This document shows, one piece after another, positions 33,558 to 41,893 of a DNA stretch of 64,000 bases; position 1 is the first letter of the stretch; the number at the start of each line of letters is the position of its first letter. A program made the position numbers and the translations under genes. The DNA lies in assembly GCA_910589125.1 (NCBI GenBank), contig CAJURX010000007.1, positions 43,785 to 107,784 of the forward strand. The letters run 5' to 3'. This stretch comes from an uncultured Eggerthellaceae bacterium (GTDB taxonomy: Bacteria; Actinomycetota; Coriobacteriia; Coriobacteriales; Eggerthellaceae). The notes below the pieces were generated by a model. The model was given only the letters and a program-made list of their open reading frames with translations. It ran no database searches and was not told where the DNA came from.

Positions 33558-34231
33558 CAGAGCACCTCCCAATCTGCCGGAAGGGGGATTTGCGCATCGT
33601 GCGCGCCTTTCAGGCTGTCGCTGGGCGTCAGCCACTCGGATAAGAGCTCCACCACTTCGGCATCGGTCAGCCTGCTTGCGCAGACGCGCGTCCGATCCTG
33701 TGCGACCTTGCAGAATCCCTGCACCTGCCGCTCCGCCTCCTCGATGGGTGTCCTCGCATCGAAGCAGAAGGCTATGACGTTGGTGACCGCCACGCGCTCC
33801 GCACGTGATGCCTCGGCGAGCGCTTGAGGCAGGAGCTTCCGCTCCAAGATATCGAGACGGGCCATGGCGGAAGCGTCGAGCACTTCTCCATGCGCTCCGA
33901 TGGCGCGGGAGCGCGCATCGTCTATGGCGTGCTCTATCTCGATGAGCCCTTCCTGGGACTCGATGGACTTCGGGTATTTGATGATGGCGAAGGGGCTCGT
34001 GATCGACGAGATCAAGAAAGACACGTCATGGGCCTCTCGGCGCATCTGCTCAGATGAGAAGATCGAGTAGTTCTTGCCGGGGTAGTCGACGAAGATGCGG
34101 TAGCTCCCATCGCGCAGATAGAGGATGTCATCGCGGATATCAAGCAACGGCAGCTTCTCCTGCACGGACTGACGTGCATCGACCACTTCCTTTCGCCGCT
34201 TCTTGGATTGCTTCTGTCCTTTGAGGAACAT
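33557..34231 (-). CDS. VirB4 N-terminal-domain-like protein (separate gene)
   Basis: A 224-aa soluble protein. After a Lys-rich start (MFLKGQKQSKKRRKEVVDAR) it has VQEKLPLLDIRDDILYLRDG and SYRIFVDYPGKNYSIFSSEQ, resembling the first strands of VirB4/TraC N-terminal domains in Gram-positive ICEs. ISSITSPFAIIKYPKSIESQ and a long helical middle (ARLDILERKLLPQALAEASR) follow. It overlaps the virB4 ATPase start by one base and follows the VirB3-like gene by 8 bp. I infer that it is the detached N-terminal half of VirB4; no ATPase motif is present in it. Confidence 0.65.
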   Translation of the reverse strand: MFLKGQKQSKKRRKEVVDARQSVQEKLPLLDIRDDILYLRDGSYRIFVDYPGKNYSIFSSEQMRREAHDVSFLISSITSPFAIIKYPKSIESQEGLIEIEHAIDDARSRAIGAHGEVLDASAMARLDILERKLLPQALAEASRAERVAVTNVIAFCFDARTPIEEAERQVQGFCKVAQDRTRVCASRLTDAEVVELLSEWLTPSDSLKGAHDAQIPLPADWEVL

Positions 34232-34239
34232 GGCGGAGA

Positions 34240-34818
34240 TCACGCACCTTTCATGTATGTCCTTGGCTTCGATGAGTAGATCCTCTGCGAGCGCATATGG
34301 GCGATGACGCGCGCGGCTTCCTTGGAGAGCGTCGTGTTGTGGCTCACTTCGACGTTCAACAGCACGGCAAGGACGAGCGGGATGCCGAGGCATGCCATCC
34401 ATCGCGGTATGTCGGGGATGACAGGCATGGTTCTGCGCTCGCTCTTGGGGATGAGCTCGGTGAGCTCGTCGCGATCCATGCCAGAAGTGATGCCGAGCGC
34501 GTGCGCCTCTGCTGTCTGCGCACGCTCGTCCGCCGTGAGATCGAGCACGCTCATATCGCTCGCACCCGATGCGGATCTCATCTGGTCAGCTTTCTGCAGG
34601 GCGTTCTGATACAGGCAGTAGCGCCCGTATACTTCCTGCAGCTCGGTTGCTGTGAGGGATACATCCGCCTCATGCTTCCAGCCGCCGAGAGAGAATGCGA
34701 GCACGGCTCCGATGATGAGCGCGCCTGCCACGCGCATCCACTCCTTTAGCCCCAGCCCGAGGAGCATCCTGCGCTTCCTCATCGCCTTGAAAACTGGCAT
34801 CGTCGTCTCATCGTTCAT
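34240..34818 (-). CDS. VirB3/PrgI-like two-TM transfer protein
   Basis: A 192-aa protein with a basic N-terminus (FKAMRKRRMLLGLGLKEWMR), a first helix (VAGALIIGAVLAFSLGG), a polar loop of about 85 residues (LTATELQEVYGRYCLYQNAL onward) and a second helix (WMACLGIPLVLAVLLNV), ending in a basic tail. Location immediately before the VirB4 genes is where VirB3/PrgI always lies, but the hydrophilic insert between the helices is longer than usual. The start forms an ATGA overlap with the lipoprotein gene. Confidence 0.68.
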   Translation of the reverse strand: MNDETTMPVFKAMRKRRMLLGLGLKEWMRVAGALIIGAVLAFSLGGWKHEADVSLTATELQEVYGRYCLYQNALQKADQMRSASGASDMSVLDLTADERAQTAEAHALGITSGMDRDELTELIPKSERRTMPVIPDIPRWMACLGIPLVLAVLLNVEVSHNTTLSKEAARVIAHMRSQRIYSSKPRTYMKGA

Positions 34819-35327
34819 CGCGCTTCGCCCTCATTGCTCGTGGTCTCGATGACGCCCATCTCCATGGCTAGGGGAAGGAGCGCTTCGAGCGCGGTCTCGT
34901 CGGATTCGCCTGCTGCTGCAAGCTCGGCTGCAGCCGTGGCCTCGAGAGGCGCGGCATAGCCGATGAACTTGACGCCTTTGATGGCCTCAGCGTCGAAGAG
35001 GTGGATCTCGTTTTCGAGCGGCGCACTCGCCACGTCGCTTATGAGCCCGATCGGCCACACGATGCCCGCATAGTCGTATATATGGTCATCCTGCAGGTAG
35101 ACCGGACGCCTGGCGATGATGAGGCGTGCCACCTCCGGATCCGTTCCGTCATCGAGCACGACGACGGAGCCGAGCGGAAGGATGTCGTCAGCGAAGTTGA
35201 AATCGAGGTATCCCTCGTCTTGATGTGCGTCTTCTCCTGCGCTGCAGCCTGCAAGCGCGAGCATCGCTCCGAGCGCGCCTGCAGCGCCGATGCCGATAGC
35301 CTGCCTGCGCGTCATCGTGTCGTGCAT
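34815..35327 (-). CDS. DUF4176 lipoprotein
   Basis: A 170-aa protein with a twin-arginine-like start (MTRRQAIGIGAAG) and a lipobox ending LALAGC at residues about 22-28, so it is exported and lipidated. ILPLGSVVVLDDGTDPEVAR, LIIARRPVY, and YDYAGIVWPIG form the DUF4176 domain, best known from proteins in type VII secretion loci of Firmicutes. Here it lies inside a type IV transfer operon between a membrane protein and the VirB3-like gene. The function is unknown; a surface component of the channel is plausible. Confidence 0.8.
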   Translation of the reverse strand: MHDTMTRRQAIGIGAAGALGAMLALAGCSAGEDAHQDEGYLDFNFADDILPLGSVVVLDDGTDPEVARLIIARRPVYLQDDHIYDYAGIVWPIGLISDVASAPLENEIHLFDAEAIKGVKFIGYAAPLEATAAAELAAAGESDETALEALLPLAMEMGVIETTSNEGEAR

Positions 35328-35338
35328 ATGCGTTCCTT

Positions 35339-35959
35339 TCAGTTGATCGCGTGGATGAGCGTGCTTCCGTCCTGTGCCTGCACCGCTTCGAATCTCACGC
35401 CGGACTTGTATCTGAGGTAGTCAGATGCCGAGAGCATCCGCTTGGCTGTCTCGTCATCTGCAATGGGGGTGACGCTCGTTGCTCCCGCCGCTTTCGCGGC
35501 AACGCCCTTGATGCTCTCGAGAACCTTCTGCTTCTCAGCCTTCTTGCGTTCCTTGTCGGCTTGCGCCTGGATCTTCTTCAAGGCCGCATCTGCTTTGTTG
35601 GCGATCTCGGAGCGCTCACCTGCGATGGGCTCAAGACCGCTCGATTCGGTCGGTGCGAACGGGTTCTTACCAGCGGCATCCGTCATGCCGGAGGCACCTT
35701 GTATGGACGACTCTCCGCCCGTCCCCTTGGCGAGGTTCGCAAGCGATGCCCCGCCTGCCGCGATGAGGCCGCCAGCGAAGATGTAGCCGATCACGTGCGA
35801 GATGCGCCCTGCGAACCCGCTCGGCGTTGATGCGTCCTCCCCCTTGCGCATGAAGTGGCGAGCAGCCGCCACCGCTATGGCAACGAGCGCCGCCGCAGCG
35901 AAGATGCCGAGGAGCGCTGCGGTTATCGGTTCGATCTGACTTGCGGTGGATGTGCCCAT
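35339..35959 (-). CDS. Two-TM membrane protein of the transfer operon
   Basis: I do not recognise this 206-aa protein. It has helices at about 12-32 (ITAALLGIFAAAALVAIAVA) and 52-75 (ISHVIGYIFAGGLIAAGGAS), then a soluble, Ala/Lys-rich coiled coil (DAALKKIQAQADKERKKAEK) and a short C-terminal domain ending STLIHAIN. It lies 5 bp after the VirB6-like gene and before the lipoprotein gene. It probably forms part of the membrane channel complex; no family is assigned. Confidence 0.72.
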   Translation of the reverse strand: MGTSTASQIEPITAALLGIFAAAALVAIAVAAARHFMRKGEDASTPSGFAGRISHVIGYIFAGGLIAAGGASLANLAKGTGGESSIQGASGMTDAAGKNPFAPTESSGLEPIAGERSEIANKADAALKKIQAQADKERKKAEKQKVLESIKGVAAKAAGATSVTPIADDETAKRMLSASDYLRYKSGVRFEAVQAQDGSTLIHAIN

Positions 35960-35964
35960 GGATC

Positions 35965-36894
35965 CTACTTCCTGGCTACGAGCCCGGCGAGCTTGCTCGC
36001 GCCGCCACGAGCCGCGATGCCGGCGAGCATGGCTCCTGTACCCGAGCTCGCGCTTGAGAACGTGTAGCGGTCAATGAGGCGGGCGATGCCGATGGATGCG
36101 CCGAAGATGGCGATGATGAAGAACATGCTCACGAACGTCTGCGGCACAAGGGTCAGGCTGTAGACATCACCTGCGGATGCCGCTAAGTTCGCAAGCCACG
36201 ACATGCCGATGATGCAGAGGACGTACTGCACCCATTGCGTCACGCACATCCCGAAGAGATTCTTCAAGAGATCCCAGTATTGGGACGAGTCGTTCGTGGT
36301 GCCTGCGAGGATGGATACCCACGGCGCTATGAGCGCGACGATGCCCATCTCGATCTGCCGCTTGGCGAACTGGTACATGACGATGACGCACATGATGAGC
36401 GCCACGAGGAGAAGGACCGAGCTGATGAGCATCTGGATGACCGCAACGGGGTTCGTCACCCCGAGCAGCGATTCGTAGTTGTTCGCTGTGAGGTTTTGAA
36501 TAACGCCCTCGGCCCCGATGCCTCCCTTGATGTCTGAGAGCATCGTGTCGCCGAGGTTGATGACGGCGGCGCAGAGCGTCGGCATGAGGGCGACGAGGAT
36601 GACCGCTGTGGCGGACTTATAGACATATTCGGTCAGCGAGAACTCACGATCGGGAGAGCCGAGCATCATCTCCTTGATGCCGATGCCTACGCGAAGCGCC
36701 ACGACCGCAACGATGGATATGCCCTGACCCCAGAGCACGATCGAGCTCACGATGGGGATGCTGAGGAAGTTGACGCTCGCCTCGAAGAAACCTGAGACCA
36801 TCGGCACGAGCGCGAACTCGATGATGCCGCCGGTGAAGAAACCGAGGATGATCCCCGCAGCTATGACGACAAGTGTCGCTATTGCTACTGTCAT
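35965..36894 (-). CDS. VirB6/TrbL-like polytopic channel protein
   Basis: A 309-aa protein with 6-7 predicted helices. Segments include VIAAGIILGFFTGGIIEFAL, VALRVGIGIKEMMLG, VILVALMPTLCAAVINLGD, MLISSVLLLVALIMCVIVMY, YVLCIIGMSWLANLA and FVSMFFIIAIFGASIGIARL. The layout, with a long central loop and a helix-rich C-terminal half, fits the VirB6/TrbL/ORF15 family that forms the inner-membrane pore. It lies between a small two-TM protein and other channel genes in the operon. Confidence 0.8.
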   Translation of the reverse strand: MTVAIATLVVIAAGIILGFFTGGIIEFALVPMVSGFFEASVNFLSIPIVSSIVLWGQGISIVAVVALRVGIGIKEMMLGSPDREFSLTEYVYKSATAVILVALMPTLCAAVINLGDTMLSDIKGGIGAEGVIQNLTANNYESLLGVTNPVAVIQMLISSVLLLVALIMCVIVMYQFAKRQIEMGIVALIAPWVSILAGTTNDSSQYWDLLKNLFGMCVTQWVQYVLCIIGMSWLANLAASAGDVYSLTLVPQTFVSMFFIIAIFGASIGIARLIDRYTFSSASSGTGAMLAGIAARGGASKLAGLVARK

Positions 36895-36921
36895 GGTGTG
36901 CCCTTCGCGTCAGACTGCACG

Positions 36922-37218
36922 CTAGATGGTGAGGAAGCTCTGGCCGAGGTTCGTTGCCGTTCCCGCAAGCGCAATGACGCCGTTGATGATGGCGGGCAGG
37001 AATGCGAGGATGAGGCAGACGGCGAGCACGTAGACGCAGTTCTTCATCTTCTCGCGCCTCTCGGGCGTGTCCTGGGTGAACGCGAGCCCGAAGCCCTCCT
37101 TAGCAAGTATCACGAGCGCCGCTGCGGCAACGAGGCCCAGGATGCCGTACCCGACGGTGAGCAGGATGTTGTCCCGTACCATGTCCATGATGTTGCCGAA
37201 GACGCTCGCGAAATCCAT
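36922..37218 (-). CDS. Small two-TM protein, VirB2/pilin-like
   Basis: A 98-aa protein with two helices (ILLTVGYGILGLVAAAALVI and NCVYVLAVCLILAFLPAIIN) separated by a short polar loop containing PERREKMKN. Size and topology resemble TrbC/VirB2 or the small channel subunits of Gram-positive ICEs. It has the promoter-like 12-mer at 37364-37375 upstream, separated by an untranslated stretch with a long hairpin (ATGGGCGC at 37331-37338 with GCGCCCAT at 37355-37362). Confidence 0.68.
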   Translation of the reverse strand: MDFASVFGNIMDMVRDNILLTVGYGILGLVAAAALVILAKEGFGLAFTQDTPERREKMKNCVYVLAVCLILAFLPAIINGVIALAGTATNLGQSFLTI

Positions 37219-37363
37219 CTGCCGCCCCTCTCAAATGAAGTTGATTGCGGGAAGCGCGACCCCGGCCTCCGTCTACCAGGGCGCGCGACCCGAAGAGGAT
37301 TCTGCATGAGGCGGATAGCGCATTCGGGCGCATGGGCGCGCATCTGAGATGTCATGCGCCCAT

Positions 37364-37375
37364 GTATATACGCAG
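37364..37375 (-). promoter_or_regulatory. Promoter-like motif CTGCGTATATAC, copy 2
   Basis: Identical on the minus strand to 29685-29696. It lies 146 bp before the small two-TM gene and just after the end of the virD4 frame. Next to it, CGTCGCAACGTGAGACT (37380-37396, plus strand) closely matches CGTCGCACGGTGAGACT at 40119-40135, so the whole block is duplicated in two transfer-gene leaders. Confidence 0.45.
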
Positions 37376-37404
37376 CGCACGTCGCAACGTGAGACTTAAG
37401 CCCA

Positions 37405-38166
37405 TCACCATCCAGCCCACTCGGGGTCATCCGGAGTGATGCCTCCAACAGACGGAATCGATCGCTGATCCGATCTCCTGCGTTCAGGAGAAGAGACCTC
37501 TTGCGGCGAGCGCCTTGTCGTGCTGCTCTCAGAATGGTGCTCCGGTGGTGCACCATTTCCGCGTCTGGCCTCTTCAACGCTCTTGGGACGTGCCGCATAC
37601 CTTGCGAGATGGATGTACCCAAGCTCGCGCATGTATGCGGCTCGTCGCTCCTTGAGCTCATCTGCCGTGTAATCGCGCTTGCGCTTGAGCTCCGGATACC
37701 AAGGCTTCGGTAGCGGATGGGCCTTCGGCTCTCCTCCGCAGAGCGCCATCTGCTGCTTTCGCTGGTTGTGGTCTCGGTCGCCCAATCCGAACACGCGCTC
37801 GGTCGGGGTCTCGGATAGGTCAGGCAGCGGCATGAGGTATTTGATGCCGTCCTTGATGACGATGTTCCCCATATCCGGCGTCCAAGCGGCGAGCTCGTCT
37901 GCCGAGAGGAGCTGGCGTTTCACGGTACGCACCGAATCCGAACCTTGGGGCTTGAACGGCGAGAGTCTAGCCCCTGACTTGGACTGCCCCTCTGATGTGG
38001 TGGTATAGGCACCGAGCATAACCTCGAAATGCTTGGCGGTACGCTCGATCTCGTCGGTCTTGATGAGGCACTGGGCTCCGCAGTTCCCGATCATGTCAGT
38101 TGCCGGGCGCTCGCCGTAGCGGTCCTGCATCTTGGCGAGGTTCTGCATGACGAGGAGCCACCTTAT
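37405..38166 (-). pseudogene. C-terminal third of VirD4, in a -1 shifted frame
   Basis: These 253 codons continue VirD4 after its premature TAA. Re-reading one base gives IRWLLVMQNLAKMQDRYGER, exactly the conserved VirD4/TraG block after the Walker B region, then DMIGNCGAQCLIKTDEIERT. The remainder is variable (FKPQGSDSVRTVKRQLLSAD onward) with an Arg/Ser-rich tail ending TPDDPEWAGW. The junction is at GGGA-TAA (38163-38169). The sequence beyond the break is intact, so the break is recent, a sequencing error, or recoding. Confidence 0.78.
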
Positions 38167-39707
38167 CCCGAGCCAGTTCCGAAGCCGAGCTTGCCTGCGA
38201 GGTCGGGAATGGGCGTGAGGTTGCCGATCTCCTCGCCGATGATGGTCACGTTCTGGGGCAGACGGCCCCCGCATTCCGCCGCCAGATCAGCTAGGGCGGA
38301 ATAGGTTTGCTGTACGTAGAGGTTCGCGAAGCCCGCGTAGGCTGGTCTGTCTTGCGGCACTATGAGGAATGTGGCGGATCTTATCTTGCCGAGATCGTCG
38401 AGTGCGGCAGTGGTCGTCTGCGTGATGCGCATGACAGAAGGATCGCGGTAGAGCTGGAGAGGGCCTTGAGCGGTGGAGGCGAACTGGGCGGTCTCTTTCG
38501 CGGTGCCCCCGCGCCCGGCTGCCCATGACTCAACGGCAGGATGGTCCGCCGGCAGCTTATCAAGCATCGCCTCGAAGGGCACGAAGGTGCGCTTGTCGTT
38601 CTGCGGTAGCGGTTGCACGTCGGCGTACATGGCGAGAACGCGCGATACCGTTGCGAGCGTCTTCTGCTCATCGGGGCAGAAGGGGCTTGATGCTATGTAA
38701 TGGATGGCAGAACGGATCTGCGCGCGTGCTCCGTCATTGAAGTATTTGGCTTGCCCCTCGTCGGGCATCGTGGGGAAGAGCATCTCCACGAGGTCCTGCA
38801 CGCGCTGGGAAACGTCCGCCGTGAGCTCGAGCTTGCGCACAGGGTCCTTCTCCTTGCGTATACGGTCCCAAAGGCTGACGGTCTCGCTCAAGGGGTTGCG
38901 GGAGTCAGAGTGGGACGTGTAGCGCAGATCAACCCTGTTCACCTTCACGCCACGCGCTTCGAGCACCTCAGCGCAGGAGCCGTAGAGCTCTCCCTTCGGG
39001 TCGAGGATGAGAGCGGATTCGCGTGCACCTCGCAGGAGCACGTCTATCGTGGGGATGAGGATGCGCCGGCTCTTGCCGGCGCGGGTGGAACCGAAGATGG
39101 CGACGTGGATATCGCCTGATGTGACGAAGTACCCGCCTTTGTCTGCCGCAACCTCCGGCAGTACGCCGATCAGCTTCGCGACATCGTTCCAGACGATGCG
39201 CCAAGGCGAGGCTTGCCGCCAATACCCGAGCACGATGCCGGATTCTTCAACCTCCATTGCATCTCCCGGGATCGTCCTCCAATCGCGAGCGATCTCCTTT
39301 GGGTCGCGCACCATGCGAGCCGTCCCGTGCTCTGTCGATCGTGCAGCTTCAGGGAGCGCATCGAGGGCGGATGGTTCGTGCGCCAGCCTTGCATGGAGCG
39401 ATCGGACAAGGAGGTATGGCAGGACGAAGGATGCAGCGCTCAAAGCGAATGCCGGGGCGCTCACACCGTAAGCTGTCATGAGGGCGACAGCGGCCCCTAT
39501 GCCTACGGGAAAGCATCGGGTGAAGTACGTGGTCATCCCCGATGCGACGGAAACCTGACCTTCGAAGCCTGCTGGCGGGAAGGCGAAGAATGCGAGCGTG
39601 TAGAGGAGCGGGAACGCGACGAGCAGCCAGACGATGCATGCTGTTGCGAGCAAGGCGAAGCTCGCCCATGCTGCTGCACGCGGGCTGATCGTTCTATCCG
39701 ATAGCAT
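38163..39707 (-). CDS. virD4: VirD4/TraG coupling protein, N-terminal two-thirds (frameshifted)
   Basis: A 514-aa product with two or three N-terminal helices (residues about 12-102) and the coupling-protein ATPase core: Walker A IFGSTRAGKSRRILIPT (G206-S213), ALILDPKGELYGSCAEVLEA, and the Walker B strand VTIIGEEIGNLTPIPDLAGK. It recruits the relaxase-DNA complex to the channel. It ends FGTGSG at TAA 38163-38165, whereas homologues run on; the missing part is present in the -1 frame. It overlaps the small VirB2-like gene by 14 bp. Together the two parts give about 767 aa, a normal size. Confidence 0.87.
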   Translation of the reverse strand: MLSDRTISPRAAAWASFALLATACIVWLLVAFPLLYTLAFFAFPPAGFEGQVSVASGMTTYFTRCFPVGIGAAVALMTAYGVSAPAFALSAASFVLPYLLVRSLHARLAHEPSALDALPEAARSTEHGTARMVRDPKEIARDWRTIPGDAMEVEESGIVLGYWRQASPWRIVWNDVAKLIGVLPEVAADKGGYFVTSGDIHVAIFGSTRAGKSRRILIPTIDVLLRGARESALILDPKGELYGSCAEVLEARGVKVNRVDLRYTSHSDSRNPLSETVSLWDRIRKEKDPVRKLELTADVSQRVQDLVEMLFPTMPDEGQAKYFNDGARAQIRSAIHYIASSPFCPDEQKTLATVSRVLAMYADVQPLPQNDKRTFVPFEAMLDKLPADHPAVESWAAGRGGTAKETAQFASTAQGPLQLYRDPSVMRITQTTTAALDDLGKIRSATFLIVPQDRPAYAGFANLYVQQTYSALADLAAECGGRLPQNVTIIGEEIGNLTPIPDLAGKLGFGTGSG

Positions 39708-39999
39708 CGGCCACGGGGTCTATCGCCGCGTTCGCCGCCTGAGCATCTCCCGCTGCCCCCAGAAGGCCGTTCACGATATCGGGCAAGAAGCCGAAGGCGA
39801 AGGCGACGAGCGACACAACGACGACCGTGGCGATCTTGGCCCCGCGTTGCATGCCGCTGCAGAACACGACGCCGATGAGCGCGATGAGGATGGCGATCAC
39901 GATGAGCTTGGGCGCGATGCTGTAGAGCCCGTCAGTGACGGTGCCGAGAAGGGATCCTATCATCCCGAACATGGTGTTGATGGTGTCTCCGACGGCCAT
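39694..39999 (-). CDS. Small two-TM VirB2/TrbC-like protein
   Basis: A 101-aa protein with two helices (LIVIAILIALIGVVFCSGMQ and IATVVVVSLVAFAFGFLPDI) and a polar N-terminus (MAVGDTINTMFGMIGS). It resembles the VirB2/TrbC-type subunit found next to VirD4 in Gram-positive transfer modules, and the 98-aa protein at 36922-37218 may be its paralogue. It is the first gene of the long leftward transfer operon, with AGGAGCAGCC before the ATG. Confidence 0.7.
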   Translation of the reverse strand: MAVGDTINTMFGMIGSLLGTVTDGLYSIAPKLIVIAILIALIGVVFCSGMQRGAKIATVVVVSLVAFAFGFLPDIVNGLLGAAGDAQAANAAIDPVADAIG

Positions 40000-40340
40000 G
40001 GCTGCTCCTCATCTGTTCGCGTAGATGAATCCGACCATATGCAAAGCGGCTCTCGCCCAGAGCGTCGGTGCATCCGAACCGATGCGCTAACGTCAAAGGT
40101 CTATACGCCCGCGCCCTGCGTCGCACGGTGAGACTCGCCCCGCGCTTATATACCTGCACCATCCGATGCCTCAGCTCATCTCGCGATGCCACCTACGGCG
40201 GCGCATCGGCATTAGCGTCTTGGCTGCATCCGCTATCCGCGCCTGCGAGCGCAAAGCGGCCAAGAGCACCTTGACACATCGGGTCAACTGGCAGATGGGC
40301 TGCCGACGATGAAGGTGCGCGAAGACTAAGGAGCAACGCT
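40000..40340. promoter_or_regulatory. Divergent leader region: transfer operon (left) and ssb (right)
   Basis: This 341-bp gap has no gene. For the leftward operon it holds CGTCGCACGGTGAGACT (40119-40135) and a minus-strand GCAGGTATATAAG around 40143-40155, both resembling the block at 37364-37396. For ssb, TTGACA at 40270-40275 lies in a small palindrome (TTGAC...GTCAA), but no clear -10 is seen. The leftward 5' leader would be about 140 nt. Confidence 0.45.
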
Positions 40341-40748
40341 ATGAGCATCAATCGAGTTGTCATCAGCGGGAACCTCACACGCGACCCGGAGCTGCGACAC
40401 ACGCAGAGCGGAACCTCGGTTCTCAGCATCAGCATCGCGGTCAACGATCGGCGCAAGAACGCATCGACCGGCGAGTGGGAGGACTATGCGAACTTCATCG
40501 ACTGCACGCTTTTCGGCAATCGCGCCGAGGCCATGGATCGACTTCTCCAGAAGGGATCCAAGGTGACGATCGACGGGAAGCTCCGCTGGAGCCAGTGGGA
40601 GCGCGACGGTCAGAAGCGATCGAAGATCGAGGTCATCGTCCAGGACATCGACCCGTGCGGCAACCTCAAGAAGAGCTCAGGGGAAGCTGTGGAAGGTGTC
40701 GTCATCGACGAGGAAACCGGTCTCTACGAGGAGGACATCCCCTTCTAG
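40341..40748 (+). CDS. ssb: Single-stranded DNA-binding protein (element-borne)
   Basis: A 135-aa SSB with the OB-fold hallmarks: MSINRVVISGNLTRDPELRH, LSISIAVNDRR, FIDCTLFGNRAEAM, GSKVTIDGKLRWSQWERDGQ, and the acidic tip EEDIPF that binds partner proteins. The ATG has TAAGGAG upstream. Such SSBs on conjugative elements coat the incoming strand and support plasmid-type replication. It fits the Rep/ParAB module on the same element. Confidence 0.93.
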   Translation: MSINRVVISGNLTRDPELRHTQSGTSVLSISIAVNDRRKNASTGEWEDYANFIDCTLFGNRAEAMDRLLQKGSKVTIDGKLRWSQWERDGQKRSKIEVIVQDIDPCGNLKKSSGEAVEGVVIDEETGLYEEDIPF

Positions 40749-40819
40749 CGCTCGTTTCCAGCTGATCCGGTCCAAGGTCGAGGTCGCAGGACGGATGCAA
40801 TCGCATCCGTCCTTTTCTA

Positions 40820-41023
40820 TCAGTTGAAGCGCGGGTCTTCGGGCGAGATCATGCTCTCGTGCCCAAGCTCGAAGCGGTGCATCATCTCGACCGCATCGCG
40901 CAGGATCTGCGTGGCCGTCGTATCCAGCGTCCTTCTGCCGGCATGCATCTCACGCGATGCTTCGAGCTCCTCGATGCGCTCAAGCGTAGCGTCATCCATT
41001 CGGTAAGACTTCGTGGTCATCAT
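40820..41023 (-). CDS. Small ribbon-helix-helix-like DNA-binding protein
   Basis: A 67-aa protein: MMTTKSYRMDDATLERIEEL is a strand followed by a helix, and TLDTTATQILRDAVEMMHRF a second helix, the plan of an Arc/CopG ribbon-helix-helix. The start at 41023 is fixed by GGAGG eight nt upstream; the longer in-frame reading from 41170 has none. It is convergent with ssb and may regulate nearby element genes. The assignment rests on pattern only. Confidence 0.7.
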   Translation of the reverse strand: MMTTKSYRMDDATLERIEELEASREMHAGRRTLDTTATQILRDAVEMMHRFELGHESMISPEDPRFN

Positions 41024-41346
41024 CTTTGTTTCCTCCATCGCCCATCTGCATGAGCGTATCTGCAGCAAAAGCACGCTAAGGCGCATGCATGAACGCGCAG
41101 AGCACGTTGCCCTCTTCGGTATGTACATGCGTTGGTTCATTCGCGACCCGCGCCACACCGTGCGCGCCATCGATCTCTACGCAGATACGATAACCCTGCA
41201 TCCACGCCCCGCATCATCAGGCGGGAAAAGGGTCAGCAACTTGAAAACAGCACAACGACTGAGCGCATCGCGCGCGGCGGCATCCCCAGGGCTGCCGCCG
41301 GCATCCCTGTTGACATAGACATGGAATTCCAACGAAAGGAAGAGAG

Positions 41347-41847
41347 ATGGCTAAGAGCGCAGCAGGGGTCATGGACGGACCCGGACGATCAACGAAGATC
41401 CCAACGGAAACACAACGAACCAGAAAGGGCACGTCCAGAAGTCGCGGTGGCGTGCGGATCAGGGAAGCGTCGTCTTCCAGCGCCTCGAAGAACCGAGAAC
41501 TCGGTATGAAGGGTGAAGAGGCGGCAGCTCGCTTCCTCATGCATCGAGGATACGACATCCTCGAGCGCAACTGGTCCTGCCCTGCAGGTGAGGCGGATAT
41601 CATCGCCAAAGACGATGATGTTCTCGTTTTCGTCGAGGTGAAGACCCGGCGAGATACGAGCAAGGGCTTTCCGAGCGAGACGACCACCAAGGCGAAACGT
41701 GAACGCTACGAGAGAATCGCGCTGGCATACATCGCAGAACACAGCACATTGCATCTATGTGTTCGCTTTGACACAGTATCGCTTGTGGTTGTCGGTGAAG
41801 GCAGGGCCATGATCCGCCACCACATCAACGCATTCTCGGTCGATTAG
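41347..41847 (+). CDS. YraN/UPF0102 family nuclease-like protein with N-terminal extension
   Basis: A 166-aa protein. Residues about 50-166 are a YraN domain: NRELGMKGEEAAARFLMHRG, YDILERNWSCPAGEADIIAK, DDDVLVFVEVKTRRD, with E, D and E-x-K of the PD-(D/E)XK fold all present. The first 48 residues are a basic Ser/Arg/Thr-rich extension not typical of the family (usual length about 120 aa). The ATG has AAAGGAAGAGAG upstream. YraN is normally chromosomal near rnhB/dprA. Here it lies on the element, close to ssb, suggesting DNA processing after transfer. Confidence 0.85.
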   Translation: MAKSAAGVMDGPGRSTKIPTETQRTRKGTSRSRGGVRIREASSSSASKNRELGMKGEEAAARFLMHRGYDILERNWSCPAGEADIIAKDDDVLVFVEVKTRRDTSKGFPSETTTKAKRERYERIALAYIAEHSTLHLCVRFDTVSLVVVGEGRAMIRHHINAFSVD

Positions 41848-41893
41848 TGCTGCGCTCATCGGTTGCGATTTGGGGAGGTTCGCCTCCCCATTT

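Noticed and set aside
34232..34402. Longer N-terminus for the VirB4-N-like protein
   Set aside because: The extra 57 residues are Arg/Pro-rich antisense-type sequence inside the VirB3-like gene; the ATG at 34231 follows that gene directly.
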